Assembly: GCF_015714725.1 (NCBI RefSeq)
Contig: NZ_WBKM01000294.1
Span: 1-64,000, forward strand
DNA from: Nostoc sp. WHI
GTDB taxonomy: Bacteria > Cyanobacteriota > Cyanobacteriia > Cyanobacteriales > Nostocaceae
Direction: 5' to 3'
Length of the DNA: 64,000 nucleotides
A program made the translations under genes and the position numbers. The notes under the pieces were generated by a model. That model was not told the DNA's origin and did no database searches. It was given only the letters and a program-made list of their open reading frames with translations. Of this stretch, positions 34,965-44,700 are shown in pieces (position 1 is the first letter of the stretch; the number at the start of each line of letters is the position of its first letter).

Positions 34965-37900
34965 ATGCTGCCGGAACAACAACAGCGGATTTTGGGTTAC
35001 TTTATCGAAGAAGCCAGGGATCACCTGAATACCATTGAGCAGGGATTGCTGAATTTAGAAGGTACCTTGAACGACCCGGAAATGATCAGTGAAGTCTTCC
35101 GGGCGGCTCACTCCATCAAAGGAGGAGCGGCGATGCTTGGATTGACTAGCATCCAGCATACCTCCCACCGTCTGGAGGATTCTTTCAAAGTTCTCAAAGA
35201 TCATCCGGTTCAGGTTGATCAAAAGTTAGAGTCTTTATTTCTCGGTGTATCTGATACCCTGAAAGTGCTGTTAGAGCATTTGAGCGGGCCTTATGGTCTT
35301 TCCGAAGATGCAGCTAATACTTTGATGTCAGAAACTGAGCCGGTTTTTCAATGGCTGAATCAACATCTGGAACTACTTGTAGAACAAGGTAATAGTGGAT
35401 CTGCAACAGAACTACACACAACCTCTGTAGAGAATGTCTCCACACTTACAGAAATTTTCCTGCGGCGAGATATTCCCCGTTTGGCAGAAGACACCCATCA
35501 GGAATCTATTGCCGCAGCATCCCAGGAAGTGCGTGGCGATCGCGGAAACGGTTTAGCTGCGCTAGACGCTCCGCTATCGCCAGTCACCGCCAGAGACAAT
35601 AATTGGGGCGAGTTTCAAGCCCAGGTGCTGCAAAGACTACGGGAAATGTTGCAACTGTTTAAGCAAACAACAACACCCTCAGATCGGCAAAACCTTCAGC
35701 AATGCTGTTACCAGTTAGTTAGACTTGGTGAAACTTGGAATTTGCCCAAGTGGTGCGGTTTGTGTCAAGCAGCAGCCAGTGCGATCGGCAATCCCGAAAA
35801 TACTTATCTTACTTTAGCTAAAATTGTAATTACTGAAATCAAGCAAGCTCAAGAATTAGTCCTACAAGATAGGGAAGCCGAAATTGCAATTAGTCAGCAA
35901 CTCGAAGCACTTTTGAGCTTTGCAGAAATTGAGTTATTAATTACTCCTAATTTGTTTGACGAACAGCCTACGGCTTTGACAGAACCATCAACTGCGTCAG
36001 AGCAGTTAGTTATAACCAATCTAGCCCAGGCAACCGAAAAACTTGATCTAGACGAGAATACTAGCGATCGCGCAGCGTTAGCAAGTTCACAAGCGTCTGG
36101 CTACGCCAATGTCGCCAACGATCGCCCCTTTCTTGAGTTACAAGAAACATCAATAAACGCTACAACTCAGACTAACTTTACAGTTAGTGCCCATGACGAA
36201 GTACATCCAATTAGTAGCAATCTTGACCACAATGGCCCAGAGGTAGGAATATCTGAGCTAAATACCCTTGCTGATTTATTTGCAGGTGAGAGTCCCGAAT
36301 TAGATGAAAGCTGGCATCAAGAAGAAACTTTAGATATTGTTGCCACCGATGATTTTGGAATTTATTTCGGCAGCAGTGATACTGAAGATGCTGATGGCGA
36401 TTTATCTGATTTACTCTCATTTGATGACGACATAAGTAACGATCTGCACACAACAACCACAGCCACGAAAGAAGATTTATCTCTGTTATTTGGCGACAAC
36501 TTCCTAGAAAAGGAAAATTCAGAACCGCAAAATCAACAAATATCTGCTAAGACTCTAGAGTTAAGCGATATCAACATATTTAATATAAATTTAGACTCTT
36601 CTCCTGCCGAAATTTTACAAGAATTTACGGAAAGTTCTAGTGACATGAAGCAGCCTGTTGAGGAGAGTGTCAACAAAAACGATGTAGTTGAAGATTTATT
36701 GGCACTGGCATTAGATGACAATCAACTATTGCCTACAGGCGAAGTGACTCAACCAGAAACAGAAGCGATCGCCGTTCGCGCAGCGTCTCGAAGAGAAGAC
36801 GTTGGCGCAGCGATCGCTAATGTAGAACTATCTCCCAAGCAAGAAAATAGTTTTGATAAGTTATTCTTAGAAACAGAAAATAAAAATTGGGTAGAAGAAA
36901 TTACCCCAAGTGACTACATAGAATTACCTCAGCAAACAGGCTCATCTTTCGACAGTCTGTTCGCTGAAGCTGAAATAGAAGAACAGAAACTACTGCCTAC
37001 AAGCGAGTCAGAAATCGGTGATTTATTTGATACATCCCTGGCAACTGCACCTGAGTTTTCTGAATCAGAAGATGATCTGAGCAACTTCTGGAATCAGGAA
37101 GCCACAGGGGAACAACAGGAGGAATTCGATTCCTTAATTGAGCAGAATCTGGAAAGGGCATTAGAGGAAAGTTTATTTACTGCGACTGCTGATGACATTT
37201 TTGCTGACAGTCAGCAGCCCATACCTGCTCCTATAACCAGTTTTGATATAGAAGAAGATTTTGATCTTAATTTCCAGCCTCAAGAGCAACTAGATTTGAT
37301 GTTTTCATCAGATTCTAGAGATGATTTATTTGAGGAGTTAGCACCGAGCAACTCAATTATTTCTCCAGCAATCAACGATAACGTACAGCCTTCCACATCT
37401 GAAACGTCGTTGTTCGCGCAGCATCCAGGGGAGGAAATTCACAGCCGATCGCAACAACCAGAAGCTTTAGATTTTATTCCAGAATTTACCAATCAGCCGC
37501 CAGAGATATTTGCTGTTGATTCTCCAAAAACATTCGTGGAGCCGGAACTTAATCCCTTTGGCTCTTTCGATGAAAACACCGATGAGGATTCGCAACTGCT
37601 GTTTGAAGATGTAGCCACAGATATTTATCTGGATACCACGGATAATCTATCGGCTACAGAAACTACTCTAGATATCAGTTTTAAGGAAACTTCAGCATCA
37701 CCTCCAACAAGCTCAGAAGTTTTAGATATTGAGGAGAATAATAACTTAGAAACTGACTTTGATTTCACAGAAAACACAGTTTTTGAAAGTACAGAACTGG
37801 ATTTTGTGAATGATTTATTGTTTACAGAAACTTCTCTAATAGAAGCAGCAAACCAGGAAGAATCAGGAGAAGAACCGACAACAATCGACTCCCAAGTCGT

Positions 37901-40325
37901 CCATGAGTTTACACAAACTGTTATTCAGGAAGATGTAGAAACTGATTTGTGGGATATAGGAGAAATATCTGAATCTGCCCCAGTATCAGAGGAAGAAAAT
38001 GCTATTGTTGCCCAGACTGAAGAATTAGCAATGATAGAAACTATTGAAATAGTTGCTCCAGAAGATGAATTTGCCGACTTGGAAGCATTACTAAAAGAAG
38101 AAGTAGCATCAATTCCCAAAGCCTCAATACCAGAAGTAGATTTTGCTGCCTTGGAGGAATTGCTAGGCACAGATAACGACGAGGCGGCTACTATATCTAG
38201 CGATGTCTACGACGGGCTACGCCAACGCCAGCCCTTCAATACTCAACCAGCCTTAGCTAAAAATTCCATTCCATCACCAGTTATCGAAGATGAATTTGGT
38301 GATTTGGAGAAGTTGCTAGCAGAAGCAGATCAAACAATATCCCATTCACCAGTAGTAAAATCGAACACTAGCAAAACTCAACGCCCCTCTACTCGTAGGG
38401 TTACGAGATTTGAAGAAACGATGAAGGTTCCAGTTAAGCAACTGGACGATATGAGTAATTTAATTGGGGAGTTGGTGGTAAATCGCAATACATTAGAGCA
38501 GGATAATGAACGACTGCGCCAGTCACTAGATAACTTGCTGATTCAAGTGCAACAACTCTCAGATGTAGGGGCGAGGATGCAGGAGTTGTATGAGCGATCG
38601 CTATTGGAAGCTTCTCTGTTAGCTGGACGCAAAAAGAAAGACTCCGGCTTTCAAGTGCCTGATTTTAATGCCGACAGGGGTTTTAGTGAGCTAGAAATGG
38701 ATCGCTTTACTCCCTTCCATACACTGTCCCAGCAGATGATTGAGCGGATTGTCAGGATACGGGAATCGGCTAGTGACATTGACTTTGTTACTGAAGAAAC
38801 CGAGCGAGTCGCAAGGCAGTTCCGCCAAGTAACTACCCAGCTCCAAGAGGGACTAACAAGAGCTAGAATGGTGCATTTTGCCCAAACTATTGATCGCTGG
38901 CGGCGAGGAGTGCGCGACAACGCCATCAAGTGTGGCAAACAAGTGGAGTTGGTGATCGAAGGTGGTGATACCTTAATTGACAAGATGATTTTGGATCATC
39001 TTACCGATCCGTTGACTCACATGCTGAATAATGCGATCGCTCACGGTATTGAAACGCCAGAAGAGAGACAAGCTGCTGGTAAACCCCCTGTGGGAATCAT
39101 TACCATCCGTGCCTTCCACCAAGGGAACCAAACTATCATTTCCGTAGGTGATGATGGCGCAGGTATCGATTCAGCAAGAGTTAAGGCTAAGGCGGTGAAG
39201 GTTGGCATGATTACAGAAGCGCAAGCAAAAGCTATGTCTCGTCTGGAAGTCTACGATCTGCTGTTCCAGTCTGGTTTTACGATCAAAGACCAGGCAGATG
39301 AAATTTCTGGTCGTGGTGTGGGTATGGACGTAGTGCGCTCCGAAATTAGCGAAATTCGGGGAACAGTTAACACCGATTCTACCCTCGGCAAGGGAACCAC
39401 CTTCACTATTCGTTTGCCACTGACTCTGAGTATTTGTAAAGCTCTCTGCTGTGTCTCTGATCGAGCTAGAATTGCCTTCCCGATGGACGGTGTAGAAGAT
39501 ACGCTAGATATACCAGTCAAAAATATCCAGCACGATGCCAATGGGCAGTCATTTATTTCCTGGCGCGATACAGTGCTGCCATTCCGACCTTTGAAGGAAC
39601 TTTTAACCTTCAATCGCCAGATCAGTCGTGGTAATGTCTATGGCGGCACTAGAGATGATGATATGGTTTCTGTGGTTGTGGTGCGATCGGCAAATACAAT
39701 GATTGCTCTACAGATTGACCTGGTGTTGAGCGAACAAGAAATTGTAATTAAGCAATTTGAAGGGCCAGCGCCTAAACCCATTGGTGTAGCTGGTGCTACA
39801 GTTCTGGGTGATGGTCGGATTATGCCTATTGCTGACGTGTTAGAAATAATTGACATCTTCCAGGGACGGATTTCTACACAACTTGGTGGCAATTCTTGGC
39901 AACAGAAAGCTACTCCCCCAGATACCTCGCCTGCGAAGATTGACCCGACTGTGTTGATTGTCGATGACTCAATTACAGTTAGAGAATTGCTCTCCCTAAC
40001 GTTCAATAAGGCAGGTTATCGTGTAGAACAAGCGCGTGACGGCCAGGAAGCTTGGGATAAACTTCGTTCCGGTCTACCTTGTGATATCGTATTCTGCGAC
40101 ATCGAAATGCCCCGGTGCGATGGTCTGGAGTTACTCTCTCGCATCCAGAAAGACTCTAACCTCAACCACCTACCGATCGCTATGCTCACCTCGCGGGGTG
40201 CAGATAAGCACAGACAAATTGCAGCTCAACTCGGTGCTAGTGGCTACTTTACCAAGCCTTATCTCGAAGAAGCTTTACTCGAAGCTGCGGCGCGAATGCT
40301 AAAAGGGGAAAAACTACTTAGCTAA
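34965..40325 (+). CDS. hmpE: HmpE, CheA/PilL-like hybrid histidine kinase
   Basis: A very large 1786-residue kinase of the hormogonium motility system. Domains: an Hpt domain (1-110) with phospho-His49 in FRAAHSIKGGAAML; a weakly conserved, Hpt-like helical stretch around 205-320; an acidic linker of about 800 residues with repeated DLSDLLSFDDD-type motifs; the dimerisation region from about 1152 (VPVKQLDDMSNLIGELVVNR); the ATPase with LTHMLNNAIAHGIE and SVGDDGAGID; a CheW domain about 1485-1630; and a C-terminal receiver from about 1661 (VLIVDDSITVRELL, FCDIEMPRCDG). It phosphorylates HmpA/HmpB-type regulators. Its transcript is closed by the terminator at 40414. Confidence 0.93.
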   Translation: MLPEQQQRILGYFIEEARDHLNTIEQGLLNLEGTLNDPEMISEVFRAAHSIKGGAAMLGLTSIQHTSHRLEDSFKVLKDHPVQVDQKLESLFLGVSDTLKVLLEHLSGPYGLSEDAANTLMSETEPVFQWLNQHLELLVEQGNSGSATELHTTSVENVSTLTEIFLRRDIPRLAEDTHQESIAAASQEVRGDRGNGLAALDAPLSPVTARDNNWGEFQAQVLQRLREMLQLFKQTTTPSDRQNLQQCCYQLVRLGETWNLPKWCGLCQAAASAIGNPENTYLTLAKIVITEIKQAQELVLQDREAEIAISQQLEALLSFAEIELLITPNLFDEQPTALTEPSTASEQLVITNLAQATEKLDLDENTSDRAALASSQASGYANVANDRPFLELQETSINATTQTNFTVSAHDEVHPISSNLDHNGPEVGISELNTLADLFAGESPELDESWHQEETLDIVATDDFGIYFGSSDTEDADGDLSDLLSFDDDISNDLHTTTTATKEDLSLLFGDNFLEKENSEPQNQQISAKTLELSDINIFNINLDSSPAEILQEFTESSSDMKQPVEESVNKNDVVEDLLALALDDNQLLPTGEVTQPETEAIAVRAASRREDVGAAIANVELSPKQENSFDKLFLETENKNWVEEITPSDYIELPQQTGSSFDSLFAEAEIEEQKLLPTSESEIGDLFDTSLATAPEFSESEDDLSNFWNQEATGEQQEEFDSLIEQNLERALEESLFTATADDIFADSQQPIPAPITSFDIEEDFDLNFQPQEQLDLMFSSDSRDDLFEELAPSNSIISPAINDNVQPSTSETSLFAQHPGEEIHSRSQQPEALDFIPEFTNQPPEIFAVDSPKTFVEPELNPFGSFDENTDEDSQLLFEDVATDIYLDTTDNLSATETTLDISFKETSASPPTSSEVLDIEENNNLETDFDFTENTVFESTELDFVNDLLFTETSLIEAANQEESGEEPTTIDSQVVHEFTQTVIQEDVETDLWDIGEISESAPVSEEENAIVAQTEELAMIETIEIVAPEDEFADLEALLKEEVASIPKASIPEVDFAALEELLGTDNDEAATISSDVYDGLRQRQPFNTQPALAKNSIPSPVIEDEFGDLEKLLAEADQTISHSPVVKSNTSKTQRPSTRRVTRFEETMKVPVKQLDDMSNLIGELVVNRNTLEQDNERLRQSLDNLLIQVQQLSDVGARMQELYERSLLEASLLAGRKKKDSGFQVPDFNADRGFSELEMDRFTPFHTLSQQMIERIVRIRESASDIDFVTEETERVARQFRQVTTQLQEGLTRARMVHFAQTIDRWRRGVRDNAIKCGKQVELVIEGGDTLIDKMILDHLTDPLTHMLNNAIAHGIETPEERQAAGKPPVGIITIRAFHQGNQTIISVGDDGAGIDSARVKAKAVKVGMITEAQAKAMSRLEVYDLLFQSGFTIKDQADEISGRGVGMDVVRSEISEIRGTVNTDSTLGKGTTFTIRLPLTLSICKALCCVSDRARIAFPMDGVEDTLDIPVKNIQHDANGQSFISWRDTVLPFRPLKELLTFNRQISRGNVYGGTRDDDMVSVVVVRSANTMIALQIDLVLSEQEIVIKQFEGPAPKPIGVAGATVLGDGRIMPIADVLEIIDIFQGRISTQLGGNSWQQKATPPDTSPAKIDPTVLIVDDSITVRELLSLTFNKAGYRVEQARDGQEAWDKLRSGLPCDIVFCDIEMPRCDGLELLSRIQKDSNLNHLPIAMLTSRGADKHRQIAAQLGASGYFTKPYLEEALLEAAARMLKGEKLLS

Positions 40326-40413
40326 ACCAACCAAGACTTTACCGATCTTATGTTTTGTTTTTAGCACAATTTTAGTAGTACAATTGTTCTATAAATGAAA
40401 ATAGCACGTATTC

Positions 40414-40441
40414 GCCCCGTCACAAGCCGGGGCTTTTTTTT
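40414..40441 (+). terminator. Rho-independent terminator of the hmp operon
   Basis: A GC-rich stem GCCCCG / CGGGGC is followed by eight T residues, about 90 bases after the hmpE stop. It separates the hmp operon from ndhD. Confidence 0.93.
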
Positions 40442-40611
40442 GAGAATTGGTAGAAATAATTAATAATTTAGAATTGAAACGGCAAAATCTTATGAGTATT
40501 TATTTCTATTAGTAAAATAAATTTTATTTTTAGAAGTAAATAAAATTTACAAAACTATAAATTCCTTAATATAATGTAATTAAAAGTGAAAAAGCAAATT
40601 GATTGTCAGCA

Positions 40612-42228
40612 ATGATAAATGCTATTGAATTTCCCTGGCTAACAGCCATAATCCTCTTACCCTTGGTGGCTGCCTTAGCCATTCCTTTAATCCCAGACAA
40701 AGAAGGCAAAACTGTCCGCTGGTATGGTCTGGGAGTTGCGATCGCCGATTTTGCACTGATGATTTATGCCTTTTGGTATAAATACGACTTCCAGAGTTCA
40801 ACACTCCAACTTGTAGAAAACTATCCTTGGATACCTCAGTTGGGTTTGCATTGGGCTGTGGGGGTTGATGGATTATCGATGCCCTTACTGCTTCTGACAG
40901 GCTTAATAAATACCCTCGCAATATTCGCGGCTTGGAAAGTTACCACCAAGCCGCGATTATTTTATGGTCTGATGTTAGCGATGTACAGCGCTCAACTTGG
41001 CGTATTCGTCGCCCAGGATTTGCTGTTGTTCTTCCTAATGTGGGAAATCGAGTTAGTGCCGGTTTACCTGCTGATTTCCATCTGGGGAGGACAAAACCGC
41101 CGTTATGCAGCTACCAAGTTCATTCTTTACACTGCTGCTGCATCAATATTTATCTTGATTGCCGGTTTTGCAATGGCATTCTCTGGAGATACTGTCACCT
41201 TCGATATGGCATCTCTGGGAATGAAAGAATACCCCAAAACCTTGGAATTGTTGGTTTATGCAGGTTTCTTGATTGCCTTCGGTGTGAAGTTACCGATTTT
41301 CCCTTTACACACTTGGCTACCTGATGCTCATGGTGAAGCATCAGCACCCGGTTCGATGATTTTGGCTGGTGTGTTGTTAAAAATGGGTGGTTATGCTCTC
41401 ATCCGCTTCAATGTGGAAATGTTGCCCAATGCCCATGTGACTTTTGCCCCAGTATTGGCGATTTTGGGTGTGGTTAACATTGTCTACGGTGCTTGCTGTG
41501 CCTTCGCTCAAACCAATCTCAAGCGGCGCTTGGCTTACTCTTCAATTGCCCACATGGGGTTTGTGCTGATTGGAATTGCCTCTTATACAGAACTGGGCAT
41601 TAGCGGTGCAGTGCTACAGATGGTTTCCCACGGCTTGATTGCTGCTACCTTGTTCTTCCTCTCTGGCGTGACTTACGATCGCACCCACACTTTGATGATG
41701 GATAAAATGGGCGGCATGGCGAAAGTAATGCCCAAAACCTTTGCTCTATTTACCGTTGGCTCAATGGCTTCTCTCGCCTTACCAGGAATGAGTGGCTTTG
41801 TGGGTGAGTTGATGGTGTTTCTCGGTATCGCCACCAGTGATGTTTATAGTTCCAGCTTTAAAGTTGTAGTCGTGCTACTGTCAGCCGTTGGCGTGATTTT
41901 GACACCGATTTATTTACTGTCGATGCTGCGTCAAGTGTTCTACGGTGAGCAAAGTCAAGGGTTGCACTTGGATGCTGTAGTATCTGATGTCAAACCCCGC
42001 GAAATATTTATTACCGCTTGTTTGCTGCTTCCTATCATCGGAATCGGGTTTTATCCCAAGCTGGCAACGCAGACTTATGATGTGAAAGCAGTGGAATTAG
42101 CCGCCCATGCTCGCCAAGTTCTACCAATTGTTGCTCATCATCAACCATCAAGTCTGTACTCGCGTATTTTCTCTGCACCAACATTGGCTAATTCTCAAGT
42201 TGAAAATTCGATTAATATTTCTGAGTAA
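40612..42228 (+). CDS. ndhD: NAD(P)H-quinone oxidoreductase subunit 4 (NdhD)
   Basis: A 538-residue proton-pumping subunit of the NDH-1 complex in the thylakoid membrane, used in respiration and cyclic electron flow. About 14 membrane helices are visible. Family marks are the helix with [20 protein letters not shown] (the conserved membrane Glu), the lysine-containing [10 protein letters not shown], and [19 protein letters not shown]. The sequence resembles the NdhD1 type, which serves respiratory NDH-1L, rather than the CO2-uptake paralogues, although I judge this from memory of the family. ATG at 40612 is chosen; a TTG at 40603 is also open. It is monocistronic. Confidence 0.92.
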   Translation: MINAIEFPWLTAIILLPLVAALAIPLIPDKEGKTVRWYGLGVAIADFALMIYAFWYKYDFQSSTLQLVENYPWIPQLGLHWAVGVDGLSMPLLLLTGLINTLAIFAAWKVTTKPRLFYGLMLAMYSAQLGVFVAQDLLLFFLMWEIELVPVYLLISIWGGQNRRYAATKFILYTAAASIFILIAGFAMAFSGDTVTFDMASLGMKEYPKTLELLVYAGFLIAFGVKLPIFPLHTWLPDAHGEASAPGSMILAGVLLKMGGYALIRFNVEMLPNAHVTFAPVLAILGVVNIVYGACCAFAQTNLKRRLAYSSIAHMGFVLIGIASYTELGISGAVLQMVSHGLIAATLFFLSGVTYDRTHTLMMDKMGGMAKVMPKTFALFTVGSMASLALPGMSGFVGELMVFLGIATSDVYSSSFKVVVVLLSAVGVILTPIYLLSMLRQVFYGEQSQGLHLDAVVSDVKPREIFITACLLLPIIGIGFYPKLATQTYDVKAVELAAHARQVLPIVAHHQPSSLYSRIFSAPTLANSQVENSINISE

Positions 42229-42276
42229 ATTAACTTCCCATTAAGGGATCTGCAACTAAATTCTAAATATGAGGGG

Positions 42277-42304
42277 AAAAAGGGGTGGTTACGAAACCAC
42301 CCCT
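42277..42304 (-). terminator. Rho-independent terminator of the candidate ncRNA
   Basis: A perfect 10-bp stem AGGGGTGGTT / AACCACCCCT with a 4-base loop is followed on the minus strand by TTTT then CCCC. On the plus strand the T-run is weaker (AAAATTTT), so the minus-strand reading is favoured, although it may also help to end ndhD. Confidence 0.8.
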
Positions 42305-42481
42305 AAAATTTTGGCATTACTGAATTCAATATATTTCTAGATCGTTCACTTCAAACTCGAAGCCTGCCGTCCACCTAAGCGTTGTCCTGGTGCTGTAGTC
42401 TCACGGTACAACTGCATCTTAGCTTAGTTGGTTGTTCTGGGTAGCACGATCCCTCTCAGCAGGTGTATGCATCATCGGAAT
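42277..42481 (-). ncRNA. candidate structured non-coding RNA downstream of ndhD
   Basis: No protein frame is seen, but the minus strand shows a full small-RNA layout: a promoter (42489-42517), about 205 bases, and a strong intrinsic terminator (42277-42304). The body folds well. A closing stem CCTGCTG / CGGCAGG (42457-42463 with 42363-42369) encloses CCAACTAAGC / GCTTAGGTGG (42422-42431 with 42371-42380), stacked on GTTGTACC / GGACAAC and a GTG / CAC tip. A side hairpin GGG / CCC lies near 42441-42453. It matches no RNA family I can name. I considered 6S RNA, tmRNA and SRP RNA and could not match their signatures. Confidence 0.55.
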
Positions 42482-42488
42482 TATCAGT

Positions 42489-42517
42489 ATTTTATAAGTA
42501 TATATCCGTAGCGACAA
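42489..42517 (-). promoter_or_regulatory. predicted sigma70-type promoter for the ncRNA
   Basis: On the minus strand TTGTCG (42512-42517) and TAAAAT (42489-42494) are separated by exactly 17 bases. The -10 box matches 5 of 6 consensus positions. The predicted start is about 42481. Confidence 0.45.
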
Positions 42518-42590
42518 TGTAATATACATCGTTTATTATCGTTATTCTAAGAACTAGCTAGAAACCAGCGTTACAGCGCTTCCGGCTATT

Positions 42591-43256
42591 ATGCAATACA
42601 GTTTTTCTCCTTGCCCTCTCCTATCAAAGCTTTCAGATTTGAGGATGTACCTCATAGCTGCCGGAAGTGCTGTAATATTATATCCAAAATTTATAAATAG
42701 TATTGAAGTTATGAACAAAACAAGTTGGTTTCCTGTTTGGCTACCTAATCCACAATCGTGGATAATGGCTATGATATTAGCAATACCAGCGTACTTTGGC
42801 GCAACTGTAATTTTTGCATTTGAATTTTGGCGTTATTCCTTAGTAGGGGGTCTTCTAGTTATTACAGGTAATGGCGGTGGCGGTCTACTTTTTTTCTTTA
42901 TTGTTTCTGTCGGTGCATTGTTATTAGCTCTCATTTGGTTTTCAATTTTGGCAGGAGCGTATTCATTTCTACTCAAGTTTTTATGGTCAAATTCACCACA
43001 ATGGTTAAGATTACCAAAATTTAGTTTATTAGTTATTCGAGATTTCGGAATACTTGTGTTATCAATTTTGCCAATTGTTGGGATTTTTACAATTTATACT
43101 TTGTTTATTACTGGTTTGAAACAGAGCTTGACTGATTTCAGAACACCTAAACTAAGCTATGATGTTTTTCTGCTAAGATTTTGGTGGCTTTGGTTCATTT
43201 CTGCTGCTTATCTTTACAATTTTTTTATGAGAAAAAGAAGTATTGTCATCAAGTGA
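42591..43256 (+). CDS. hypothetical multi-pass membrane protein
   Basis: A 221-residue protein with five or six hydrophobic segments (for example about 19-36, 58-76, 84-95, 98-128 and 150-175) and a basic C-terminus (NFFMRKRSIVIK). I do not recognise the family and see no catalytic motif. GGNGGGG-type loops (ITGNGGGGLLFFF) lie between helices. The base composition is AT-rich relative to the neighbours. It stands alone, so no role can be inferred. Confidence 0.65.
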   Translation: MQYSFSPCPLLSKLSDLRMYLIAAGSAVILYPKFINSIEVMNKTSWFPVWLPNPQSWIMAMILAIPAYFGATVIFAFEFWRYSLVGGLLVITGNGGGGLLFFFIVSVGALLLALIWFSILAGAYSFLLKFLWSNSPQWLRLPKFSLLVIRDFGILVLSILPIVGIFTIYTLFITGLKQSLTDFRTPKLSYDVFLLRFWWLWFISAAYLYNFFMRKRSIVIK

Positions 43257-43344
43257 CACTAATATTTATCAGTATAATAAATATCCTTGACCAAGCTGCC
43301 GTAATGATTTTAAAAAACTGGTTAGAAATTCGTTGCTGGTAGTT

Positions 43345-43587
43345 TCACTCCCCAATACCGTACTCTTTCTCAATCACACTCAACAGTTTCTCTTCCACAG
43401 CCGTCAAATACGGTCGCTTCAGTTCCCCCAAATGCTTCAGCACAGCACGGGCAGCTTCTTCTAAATTCTCATAATTACGTAGTCTGTTAATGCGATCGCT
43501 AATCTGCTGCATCTGCTGACATTCCGACTCTAGGTAATTGAGTGGCTTCAGGTGGTCGATTTTCACGGTGTATTGTCCATTCCACAT
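43345..43587 (-). pseudogene. 5'-truncated gene of unknown function
   Basis: The longest ATG frame gives 80 residues. The same frame is open for about 40 more codons upstream to about 43708, encoding an equally protein-like stretch (KDNPDLRGKGGCWGIVNHIG) with no ATG, GTG or TTG in a useful place. It ends at a TGA formed by the 34-bp palindrome at 43688-43721. The simplest reading is a gene whose 5' end was lost or interrupted at the palindrome. The C-terminal half is helical (LEEAARAVLKHLGELKRPY). Translation from the internal ATG at 43587 cannot be excluded. The family is not recognised. Confidence 0.45.
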
Positions 43588-43687
43588 TGTGACTGTACAA
43601 CTGAATTCGCCTATATGGTTGACTATGCCCCAGCATCCGCCTTTTCCTCGTAAATCAGGATTATCTTTAGCAATACTGATATTTAAG

Positions 43688-43721
43688 TTTTTGCGGATTC
43701 AAATATTTGAATCCGCAAAAA
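43688..43721. repeat. perfect 34-bp palindrome
   Basis: Two 17-base arms with no spacer: TTTTTGCGGATTCAAAT followed directly by its exact reverse complement. It lies at the broken 5' edge of the minus-strand gene at 43345-43587. Confidence 0.95.
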
Positions 43722-43793
43722 AGTGTAATCGGCGTGCGTAGGCGCAGCCCGCCTTTTCTTTGTGTTGGTCTTCGGTTTTTGTTTAAGGGACTA

Positions 43794-44432
43794 TTATGTT
43801 CCCGGGCGAGAGCGAATACGATCGGGTATATGATGGCGATCGCCTAATATTTCGAGCATTGGACCATTAACGTCAAATTTAACCATACTTACCGACGCGA
43901 CCAAAATATTCACCCGATAGCGATAGCGACCCAAATCAATCCCCAGTAGACTGCAAAGCATAATCCGAATCGTAGCTTTATGGGAAACTACTAAAACATT
44001 ACCTTGGCGATGTTTTTCTTGAATTTCAGCAATTACAGGCATAGAACGGTTAGCAATATCTACCGCAGTTTCCCCACCTAGTGGTGCATTCCAAGCGGGT
44101 TCTGTCAACCATTTTACATAGTTTTCTGCGTAATTCTCTTGGGCAAACAATTTACTCTTCCTTTCCCATTCGCCGTAACTACCTTCTCTAAGCCCGTCAC
44201 GCAACTGCATATCCATACCGATAGCATCACAAAATGGCTTGGCAGTTGCAATTGTGCGCTTCATCGGGCTAACATAAACTGCCTCCCACAACAAGCTTTG
44301 ATAAACATCGGCAAAACCAGATGCCATCTGCATACCCTCTGTTGTCAACTCCGCATCAGTTTCACCGCAGAAATTACCACTTTGACTAAAAGTAGTTTCT
44401 CCATGTCGCAGTAAATATAAATTGAGTGTCAT
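43794..44432 (-). CDS. histidine phosphatase family protein
   Basis: A 212-residue member of the phosphoglycerate-mutase-like histidine phosphatases. The catalytic RHG triad is in LYLLRHGETTFSQSG, right after the ATG chosen at 44432 (MTLNLYLLRHGE). The frame is open 18 codons further up but that part is not family-like. The second histidine is in VLVVSHKATIRIML, and the Glu in RDGLREGSYGEWE. Substrates in this family range from sugar phosphates to cofactors and cannot be fixed from sequence. It stands alone between the truncated gene and the heterocyst cluster. Confidence 0.9.
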   Translation of the reverse strand: MTLNLYLLRHGETTFSQSGNFCGETDAELTTEGMQMASGFADVYQSLLWEAVYVSPMKRTIATAKPFCDAIGMDMQLRDGLREGSYGEWERKSKLFAQENYAENYVKWLTEPAWNAPLGGETAVDIANRSMPVIAEIQEKHRQGNVLVVSHKATIRIMLCSLLGIDLGRYRYRVNILVASVSMVKFDVNGPMLEILGDRHHIPDRIRSRPGT

Positions 44433-44700
44433 AGCTTGTATAGCGATTGGGATAAAGGAGTTTGTGCAAAAATAAAATACCATCAATCTCGCAATCGAGT
44501 CTGTGACACCAGGACAAAGTAATCAACAAAAAAAGCCAATCAACCACAAACTTTTGTCAACGAGATCAAAAGTAGCGGTTGCTACTAGAACCCCACGGTG
44601 GGCAAGCCAGAAATTTTATACTTAATGCAGTAATTGACTGGTTGACCTTCAAGCGTGACGTATTTGCTGCTTATAAAGCTAGTTTGGGCTTTATTTGGGC

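Noticed and set aside
42277-42481. 6S RNA, tmRNA or SRP RNA as identity of the candidate ncRNA
   Set aside because: No tmRNA tag or tRNA-like ends, no SRP GGAAGCAGC-type loop, and no 6S-like single long rod with central bubble could be recognised by eye.
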